Origin: Atopsyche davidsoni
Taxonomy: Eukaryota > Arthropoda > Insecta > Trichoptera > Hydrobiosidae
Assembly (NCBI GenBank): GCA_022113835.1
Contig: JAILWY010000012.1
Coordinates: 124,001-188,000, forward strand
Length of the DNA: 64,000 nt
Direction: 5' to 3'
The position numbers and the translations under genes are program-made. Below, in pieces: positions 35,989-45,143 of the stretch (positions are counted from its first letter, which is position 1; each line of letters starts with the position of its first letter). The notes under the pieces are model-generated. The model was not told the DNA's origin. It did no database searches and was given only the letters and a program-made list of their open reading frames with translations.

Positions 35989-37066
35989 TTAACACTTTGT
36001 GATCGGGTGATTTTTTTGTCACCTACGGGCTGGGATCGGGGGGTTTTTTTAATATATACGTCTCAAATTACAGTTTCTGTAAAATAGCCATATCTTTCGA
36101 ACTATTGGGTATTTTTCAAAAAAACTTAGTGTCTTAATCTAAAATAATTGCTTTATTTATTTATTATACATACATGTTTTGTACACAAAATTACACACAT
36201 TTTGTATAAATAAATTGACGACATCCGCTACACTATCTGGAATATTTTCTGTATTTATTCCTGGTCGTCCCAAAAACTCTTCCAAGACTGATGGATTGTC
36301 TGCCGATGACCATTCTTCGATATCATCAGAATCTGAGCTAGATGTACTTGAAATTCTCCTCCGGGAAAAAGTCGTAGGGACAGGGAGAGGGACATCTTCA
36401 CTAGAATCGTCGCTCTCGTTATCGAAACAATCTTCAATGTCGCTTTCGCACGAATAATTGGACAAATTGTCAGCATAAAATTCATCACTATCATGGGTAT
36501 CGTGTTCCATGTTCACTGGATTATTATAATAGAATTATCTCTATCAGTTCACTCCCACTTCCAAAAATTAAAACCACTTTCAAAAACAAAAACAAAAAAT
36601 AACAAATCTTATGTTTTTTCACCAACACACAACATTTGGGATTTTTGCGCAAAACTTTCAATAATTTTTGAATAAAAAATATTTTACAAAAGCGCTATGA
36701 ATTCAGGAATACGAAATTGACACGTCTTAACGAAAATAGTATCACAGTGTCACTGAAATAAGGGAGAGAGTCTCTGTATATTTAGTTTGCAGTAATAACT
36801 ATTGTGTTCTGTTGTGTATAGTTAACCATTATTTTTTATGACCATGGTCTCAAATAGTTCGTTATTTGTTTGTGTCGTCAAGTGGTCGAATGTTTGTGAA
36901 CAGCTGGCAAAAGATACGGTACCGTTACCTGCTCGGGTAAAGCGAGCGTTCATCCGTTTGCCGTACCCCACCGCCAGTCTATGCAAAACGCATAAATGCG
37001 TCTCCCGACTCCTAGCGTCAAGCAGCGAGGAACGCATTTATGCAGCTCCCGATCACAAAGTGTTAA
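35989..37066 (-). mobile_element. piggyBac-like element (ACTTTGTGATCGGG family) inside the hAT coding region
   Basis: TTAA flanks both sides, with ends TTAACACTTTGTGATCGGGT and CCCGATCACAAAGTGTTAA. The minus-strand ORF 36157-36516 (119 aa) looks like the acidic N-terminus of piggyBac transposases (SSSDSDDIEEWSSADNPSVL, EEFLGRPGINTENIPDSVAD). The rest of the transposase is deleted. It interrupts the hAT reading frame at ...VNFIN. Confidence 0.85.
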
Positions 37067-37679
37067 TAAAGTTTACTGCTTTGATGACCACATTTATGAC
37101 ATGATCCATTTTAAGGGACTTGGAACATAAATTCTCCTGATGAATGCAATGAAAATTTAGCATTGAAGTATTACCAACTTTCCTGGCCTCGTCTTCAATC
37201 AATTTTACTAAACCTTTGTGTTTCCTAACCATTGCTGGAGCACCATCTGTTGTTAAGCCCGATAAGTTGTTGAGTTGTAAAGATAAACGATTCAATGTCG
37301 ATGTAACAGCTCCTTTAGTGGGTACAGTGCCGCTAATTCCTCTGTTTTGTTAAAATGGACATCAACACCCCTAATAAAAATTGCCACTTGGGCGGTATCT
37401 GTTAGGTCTGTGCTTTCATCCAATACTAGAGCATAAAATATGAACTTGGATGCTCGATTTTTCAAATGATCTTCAATATGTTTGCCAATGTCGCCCACAC
37501 GCCTAGTAATAGTTTGACGAGACAGGCTTATTTTTGACAAGTCTGTCTTCTTTTCTGGTCACAGAAATTCAACGACACTCTCCAAACATTCCTTAACCAT
37601 TTCACTATCTGAATATGGCTTCAATTTTTTTGCTAGTATTGTGGCTACTATGCAGTAGCCATGATAAAAGCTAGTTATG

Positions 37680-38300
37680 CAACTAACCAAATTGACTAAA
37701 CTGATGTGCGTAGCGTGCAAAATTCGCGTAAAATTGCGTGTGTGAAATCTAGTCTGCACTCTTTGATTTTTTTTTTCTTCCGTTCGCAACTCCGAGTTAA
37801 TTATGATATTTTTGTTAATAAATTAAATGTTATTGTTACACAATAGCTTATTAACTATATCAAATTGATTAAACTGATGTGCGAAGCGGACGGAATTCGC
37901 GTAAAATTGCACGTGTGAAATCTAGTCTATACACTCTTTGATATGCATGTAGTCAAATAAATCGTTTCCTATAAAAAGTTGAACCACTTCATACACACTT
38001 TGTGGATTACTTGGCATCACAACACCACTTTGTCCTAAAAATTGTTCAATAATTGGAGGATTATCATTCTCGGACCACTCCACTTCTTCATTGTCACTTT
38101 GCTCAAATCACTTGACAGTATTGGTAGAAGTAACGTTGACGAGTCCTAAACAAACATTTCGAGCTTTAAGCCTAAAGAATAAAATGACCTTCTGTCGCTT
38201 TTAAAGTAAACACATTCAAAAACGTATTAATATGCGCCCCACCTTCAGGCAGTAGTCTGCGGAACGGGTACTAGTACCCGCCCCGCCTTTAGTGTGTTAA
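37680..38300 (-). mobile_element. Rearranged piggyBac fragments
   Basis: A roughly 75-bp segment (ACTGATGTGCG...GTGAAATCTAGTCT) is repeated at about 37698 and 37874. Between the copies, 37759-37855 matches the end of the 34346 element in reverse. From about 37920 the minus strand encodes a piggyBac-type N-terminus (EEVEWSENDNPPIIEQFLGQ). It ends in GGTACTAGTACCCG... and TTAA at 38297-38300, shared with the next element. Confidence 0.6.
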
Positions 38301-39323
38301 CCCTTTGCACTCGAGAGGTGCGGATTCCGCACCACACGATGTAATGCCGCAACTCGAGAGGTGCGGATTCCGCACCAATTTGCTTGGTGCGGAAATTCGA
38401 TGTGCGGTGATAACTATTTATGGTTTTTTATCTGGTGATTTCTTGTTTATGTTTATGTGATCTTGTTCTTTAAAGTTCGTTACTAAGCACTGCCCATATA
38501 ATTTTACAAAGATCATGTTATCCCCCTTTCAAACTACGCTAGAATTTCTTATCCAAGATTAGTGCGGCACCATAAAGCGAACTGCATTTTTGGTCTCGGC
38601 AAAATGGCTAGATGTGTACCTACCTAATCAACCCATATATTTTTTGCTTGTACTTCTTATCGTAATCATTCATTTGAGGGTCCTTATTTGCTTAAACTTA
38701 TATTGCACTGAAGAATAGACTTTTTTCTCCCTCACAATATCAATAACCTTTCCATTCACTTATCGTACCATTATTTTGTTTGCTTTATAATATATAATAA
38801 TATTATGATAATGTGTATCTCACTAAACAGCTGAGAGGAGAACAGCCGCTTAATCACTTGCGGTATATGAAAACCTTAGTTCGGCAATTGACTGGAGATT
38901 TTCGTCAGACACGTGCTAGAGCTTCACTTCAACCTGCGATTCCGAAAATCCGCCTAAGTGGAAGGCTGCATAACATTCTAACAGGAGTTAGGAAGGATTA
39001 CAAAGTCTTTTCTCAAAAAAATAAACCCGGCAAAAGACATCAAACGACATACTTTTGTGATACTTGTCCCGAAAAGCCGGGCATGCATCTCGGCAATTGT
39101 TACATGAAATATCATACAAAGCAAAATTACAAAGACTTATGTTTACGAACCTATCTTCGTAAAGATGTAAATATACATTAAATATTAAAATTAAAAAAAT
39201 TATGTGTCAATTTGTGTGTGTGAACATTTTAAGTTAGAGGTAAAAAATTCACTGAAAGTGATACGAAACGCTTCGAGTTGCTGATTAGTCCGCGCGGAAA
39301 CGGCCTCGAGCGCAAAGGGTTAA
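38297..39323 (+). mobile_element. piggyBac-like element (CTTTGC family) with a C-terminal-only ORF
   Basis: TTAA flanks both sides, with ends TTAACCCTTTGCACTCGAGA and CTCGAGCGCAAAGGGTTAA. The sense ORF 38813-39181 encodes 122 aa corresponding to the transposase C-terminus ([44 protein letters not shown]). The first zinc-binding pair is lost: KDYKVF here versus KDCKVC in the 3453 copy. The catalytic domain is absent. Confidence 0.85.
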
Positions 39324-39512
39324 TATATTTTTCCTCCTAAATTGAGCTGTATTTGCTGTTATAGTAAATTGTTAATAATTCTTTACTTTTAAATTTATTA
39401 GATAATTAACTGGCAGTTACCTAGGAATCAAACAAAGATACATTAAATAGTTACAGCCAACATTTGAGAATTTTTTTTATTTTTAAATATAGTAAAAGAA
39501 AAAATATTTTTT

Positions 39513-42053
39513 TTAACTATTAGTCATTGCTATTATTGATTTCAGTTTAGCGATTTCAGCATCCTTTTCTAGAAGTTGATCTTGAAGGTCTTTAATAATT
39601 CTGTCCTTGTCTTCTTTCAATTCCTCAATCTTCTTTAATAAATAAACTGTGTCGATACGTTTGCTCGGTTCCTTTTCAACCAGTTTACTTATGATATGTG
39701 CTAATTTTGGATAACATGCAGTCACATGAGCAGGGATATGACCTTTGCGCAAATCATTGAGAATTTCTATTTTTTCCATATCAGTATTGCAATTTTCAAT
39801 CATTTCTAAAAGTATTATTCCAAGGCTGTAGAGATCACTCTGAAATATTAAATAAAAGATTGTTATTATTGTAAATAATATTCAGTAAAACACTTTTTTG
39901 TTTTTATTCACATAAAGTTCTACCGAATCTAGTCCTGTGAAATAATGATAATAATAATGAACAATAATAACAAATAATGATAATCTATGATGAAAGCTTA
40001 AAATCAGGAATATTGATTATTCTTTCCAAATAATGGTAAAAATTATTTTCAGACTATAAATATGATATATGTCTATTAAAATTCCATTTTGATATTTTTT
40101 AAATAAAAGTTCTTTCTGTAATTTTTTCACATTTTTGTTTTTATTATGACTAGTTTCGCCAACTTTTCTCGTTGGTATTTTCAAATAAAGTATGACATAT
40201 GTCTATTGCTATGTTTGGTTCCCACCACATTTAAAAAATGCAAATTGTAACATAAAGGTCGACAATTGTGGATGAAATCAATTTGAAATAGTTTGAAGTC
40301 ACTTAATTTCCATCTATCAAAATTGACAAGAAAAATGTTACAATCAACTTAAGTGTTGGTTAATCCAATACTCAAGGTATTGGATAAACCTACACATATG
40401 TGCAAGTTATGTGAAAAAAGATTGAAAAATTTACTTTGTTCTAAACTTAAAAAAAAAAAATTCAAATGTTCTATTAAAACATTTATGTAATTATTTACAC
40501 TCCATACAAATATTTTTTAAGGAAATAAAAACAAATGAAACATTAACAAGCACCATTTGGTGATAATAAAAGTCGGGTGATATTTACCTTTTTGTCACAA
40601 TGGCCTTCCAACTGTTCCGGGGCAGCATACTGCCTCGTTCCCAAGGCTACTCCTAGATGAGGCTTTTGCAAAGGACACGCCAGCCCAAAATCTCCCAGTT
40701 GTACATTTATTGCATCATTTTCTTCAATATTTATAAAAATATTACTTGGTTTTACATCATGGTGAATGATTTTACACTGGTGTATATAATGCAATCCCTT
40801 GGTAAGTTGAGTGAAGATTTCAATGACAGTTTGGATGTACGGATTATCAGAAATATTAGTTTCCAAAATGCTGGTATTGGACAGTGGTAATATTATAGAT
40901 AACCGATTTCGTAGACTTGACGAGTCACTTCTGGTAAGTGTTGAAAAAGGCTTTCTTTCTTCTAGCCATTGTTTTAATGTTGTTTGACAAAGAGACATTT
41001 GTATGTACAAGGTGGCCCACTTTAAATCAATATGAGGGGTTTTAAGTTGAAACTTAAAGTTATTGTTACTTTCTTTTAAGGCACACAAAACTTTGCATTC
41101 ATCGTTAGTTATAGGAACTTTGACATTTCTCATGTTAGACAAATTTGAAAAATGAATTGAAGAATCTTCCCCACGAAAACTGACATTCAAATCTGAATCA
41201 TCAGTCGCTGTATTCCTAGATAAATAATCAGAGCTCTCATCTCCATGACAGAATTCTGATCCATTCGCTTCTTGCTGCTCGATAAACGGCTCCAACCACG
41301 CAGCTTTATAGGACACAATATTTGGATGGTTCAGACTGGCAAAGGTTTTTACTTCTGATAAATGATTCAAAAGATCATCAAGATCCGAAGAGTGTATGCA
41401 AATTTTTTTAACTGCATAAATTACTCCATCCAATTGATGTTTAGCTTTGAAGACGTTTCCGAACCCACCTCTAGCTATAAAGAGAATTTCTTCAAATTCC
41501 CTTCGGTATCTAGACCACTCAAATCCCGACGTTGGGGAGATAGGCCATACAGTTTTAACAGGTATAGGAATGTCAGAGCCACTGGTGACGCTCACAAGCT
41601 GATGAAGAGCTCTCTGATATTGACTTCTCATAGCTTCAAATTCACCCATCACGTATGTATCATCCAGTAATTTCATTTTGTGTAAATTTTCACAAATAGA
41701 ATTGTACAACTTAGTAGCTTTGTTATGATCCTTCTCTAACATTGTACAAAGCTGCTTAATGAGGGATTGCACCAAAATACTAATAGGAGTAGTAACTACA
41801 GTGGGGGTGCTTGATATGCTTGGATGCCCCAGCCCGCTACCTCCGAAAATATGAGTTGATTCACACATTTTATTTTCATCAAAAGATCCTATAAAATAAG
41901 ACAAATAAAATAAAATCTTTATTTTTTATAAAGAATCGGGTAGGTATTAAATAAAACTAATAAATAGTTTACGTATTTAAAGCAACAACAAAAAATATTA
42001 CCTCGGTCAAATGATGTAACTGTGCTAATTGTATTCCAAGCAGAATGATCCAT
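39513..42053 (-). CDS. EIF2AK1: Heme-regulated eIF2alpha kinase (HRI type)
   Basis: Exons on the minus strand: 42002-42053, 40588-41888 and 39513-39839, joining to 559 aa. HRI-type kinases phosphorylate eIF2alpha to shut down translation under heme deficiency, oxidative or mitochondrial stress. Seen: an N-terminal helical region (about residues 45-130), glycine loop IARGGFGNVFKA, Lys in VIYAVKKI, a long charged kinase insert (about residues 210-290) typical of eIF2alpha kinases, catalytic loop IIHHDVKPSNIF (HHD, not HRD), LGDFGLA, GTRQYAAPEQLEG, and a C-terminal coiled coil (KIEELKEDKDRI, QLLEKDAEIAKLK). GCN2 and PERK are excluded by the absence of RWD/HisRS or signal/TM segments. Divergent from Dlic, 1.1 kb away. 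Confidence 0.9.
40078..40190. repeat. Foldback family copy 7 (left arm only)
   Basis: AAATTCCATTTTGATATTTT then ATGACTAGTTTCGCCAAC and CTCGTTGGTATTTTCAAA, in HRI intron 2. The core reads ACTAGT instead of ACCGGT. Confidence 0.65.
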
Positions 42054-42410
42054 TTTAAAGTAATCAATTATATTTCAATACGGTAAAAATAACACAGGGA
42101 GGTTGAACTGCTCTGAGTGATAACATTGATCATAACTCCCTCGATTTTCCATTCTAGAGATCAACTAGCGGGAAAAAAGACACAGTTTTCAATAAAATGA
42201 AGAGACACTTTATATAAATACAATATGCCAATATCATACTGTTTTGATTACCACATAAGAATTTAACTAAGCATAGAACAAAAATACACTTGTACTTCCG
42301 TACATAAAGCGTAGCCTTCACTATCGTCTGCTTTTATGTTATCTCTGGCACACTATTCTGATCCGATGAGCAGTCAAAGCCTAAAAGTTTCAAGTTTGCT
42401 GATTCAAAAT

Positions 42411-42590
42411 CTAAAGCGCCCCACACACGCATCAACAAATTGTCGTCTCGTTCAACAAATGGAACGATGGCATAGCCGTATACCAGTAGTTTTTATGAGA
42501 TTTCGCCGATATTCACTGGGATATGACTATACCATTGTTCAATTTGTTGAACGAGACATAGATTTGTAGATACGTGTGTGGGTCGCTAAA
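42411..42590. mobile_element. Short MITE with about 50-bp TIRs between HRI and Dlic
   Basis: Left CTAAAGCGCCCCACACACGC ... TCTCGTTCAACAAAT. Right TTGTTGAACGAGACA ... GTGTGTGGGTCGCTAAA. The inverted arms cover over half of the 180 bp. Superfamily not assigned. Confidence 0.75.
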
Positions 42591-42605
42591 CTTATCAATT
42601 TTCTT

Positions 42606-42695
42606 CATTTTGCAGTAAATATATATATACATATACACACACACCCACACCCACACCCACACCCACACCCACACACACACACACATATATATATA

Positions 42696-42727
<32 letters not shown>

Positions 42728-42732
42728 ATCAG
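42606..42732. repeat. Compound microsatellite
   Basis: (TA)n, (CA)n, (CACACC)n, (CA)n and (TA)n blocks in the HRI/Dlic interval. Confidence 0.95.
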
Positions 42733-43164
42733 TGTATAGACCTAAATATTTTGTTTTAAAAAAATGAGTTTGAGTTTACATTTAAAATTGAAGAGTCATA
42801 ATTTTTTTACTCTTGTGAAATAGATACAAACTTAACATTTATTTATTACCGAAATATAACTAGAGTAAATTATTATCAGCAACATCACATTAGACTAATT
42901 TTACAAAATGTATTTCGACAGTTTACTCTTGGGTGAAAACAATCCCTTCAACTAAAAATCTTGAGTCAGAGTCCCTTAAGTTTAGTCGATAGAGAGAAAA
43001 TGTCAATTTCCTTGATCAAATCAAGTGAAAAATCCTGTCGTATTATTGCCAATCTTCGTGTGTCTTGTTCATAGATAATTAAATCTACTCTATGATATTC
43101 TGACGTACGTTTGTGAACCGAACTCGTTGCTGTGCTGTCGTAATTCATTGTCATTTTCCCAATA

Positions 43165-45110
43165 ATGGAGTTAACCAGCCAGGTTAACGGCCCAAAACCT
43201 AAAAAAAAGGATAAACCAGAAATAAAAGAAAACTTGTGGTAAGTAAAAATGTTCGCGACTCGTCAACTAATGTCATTATCCATATAGGGTATTTATGTGT
43301 CACACCTTGGCACCGTATATCATCGCTTGCGTTGGAAAAAAGTAGTATGGGAAATTGTCAAAATGGATTATCGTTATTTTATATCAACTGCGTATAAATG
43401 CAAACAATCTCCAGATATGAGAGACCTCTAAATGCGAACTAAACGTTTTAAAACTGCCTATATAAAACTTTTTTCTGAATGACTCATGTGTGTTTACATA
43501 TTGAGGGTACTAGTGTGACTTGCGTCAAGTTATTTAGTATATCTATGTTATTGTATTATGTTTCAGGTCTTCTATATTAGAAGAAGTGCAAAATCAAGGG
43601 AACACCAAACTTTCGACTTGTAAAAATGTTCTAGTACTAGGTGACAATGAATCCGGAAAAACAACCCTCATAGCTAAATTACAAGGAGTCGAAGATCCTA
43701 AGAAAGGGTCAGGTTTAGAATACGCTTATATAGATGTCAGAGATGAATATCGAGATGGTAATTATGATTATTTTTCTATTTAAAATTTAATTGAACATTA
43801 TGAATCAGAAACTTGTATTTGTTGAGTTATTTTATAATTATTTAGGGACTAACATATATTTTCAGATCACACCCGACTGAGCGTATGGGTGTTGGATGGG
43901 GATCCGGGACACACCAACTTGCTGAGATTTGCTTTAAATGAAAGAACATTCCCCCACACGTTAGTGATCCTGACAGTTGCCATGACAACCCCATGGGGAC
44001 TGCTGGACCAACTGCAGAGCTGGGCTTCCATTCTAGGAGACAACTTAGACAAATTACCACTCACCAATGGTGAGATCAATAAAAGATTTTCAAACTGCAT
44101 CACAGCCGATAAAGGATTCAAATTTATAATCAAAAGATATTAAAAATTCAAAGACCTTGAATGTATTTTTTGTTTAAAAAACTGTAATAAATGAAATAAA
44201 AAAATAATCTAATACAATTTAAATAAATTAAAAAAGTATACATTTCGCAAAACAGAATCCTTAGATACAAATTTAACTTTTTATGTTATCAATTTTTAAA
44301 TTATATTAAAAATATTCAACAGACCGTACTTGGTGGAATTCCATTTTTAATTTTTTTAAATATAAGAATAAAACGTGGAAAAATCACAAAAACATCTTTT
44401 ATAAATTTTATAAAATATTGACTTCAATAATTAATGTAATAATATACATTTCTGATTTTTTTTACATATTTTAATTTTATTGTTGACTGGTTTCGCCAAC
44501 CTTTCACATAGACATTATCAATTTTCGTTTGTAATAATTTTGATGGGATGCACTCGTATCAACATTGACGTCAGTTGCAATAAATGATATTGACTAGTAA
44601 GTCTATATGTATATTTTGTGGATTGAACGTCAATCAAGTGCGTTTTAATTACCTTTACAGGCTTATATTACTTACTAATATGATTAGGCACATCTTTTCA
44701 AGTTATGTTTTTTTGAGTTAGATAATTTCTAGTTTTCAGATATTTACTCATTCACTCCTGATAAAATAATCATGTGCTGGAAATTGACATATATTCAGTC
44801 TGTCAGAAATGAAGTTAACATTATAGAAATATTGATTAGTCCGACAGTTTTTAATAGTAAACCTGGAATGAATGTTTACGCACACACCATTGTGACTGCG
44901 GTAGATTAAAACCGTCTCCTGAGCTATCTTGTGGAAATAATTTAAGGTTTCTTTATTTCAAATATATATATGGATATGTATATTTGGATATATGTATATA
45001 TGTATATATGTATATATGTATATATGTATATATATACATATACATATACACATATACACATATATACATATATACATCTATACACATATATACATATATA
45101 CATACATACA

Positions 45111-45143
<33 letters not shown>

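Larger units (their letters stand above)
33583..37790 (-). mobile_element. hAT transposon carrying a GTF2IRD2/SCAND3-like transposase, broken by insertions
   Basis: The left end GGGTGGCCAACTTTTTTCAG matches the one at 63771. Minus-strand coding segments in protein order: 37559-37789 (KPYSDSEMVKECLESVVEF), 37292-37540 (LSRQTITRRVGDI, VLDESTDLTDTAQVAIF), 37053-37295 (GLTTDGAPAMV, FHCIHQENLC), 35375-35898 (KSIPEFEDKEMVRDFAFLVD, FHIPNETWGL, FENRFQYLKKH) and 33945-34322 (YKHALSMISLFENTYTCEQL, the dimerisation region). Insertions at 35989, 34346 and 33661 split it, and frameshifts occur between segments. The right terminus was not found and may have been lost near 37800. Confidence 0.82.

Noticed and set aside
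42336..42569. 77-codon plus-strand frame
   Set aside because: It lies across the MITE arms in the HRI/Dlic interval and resembles no protein.
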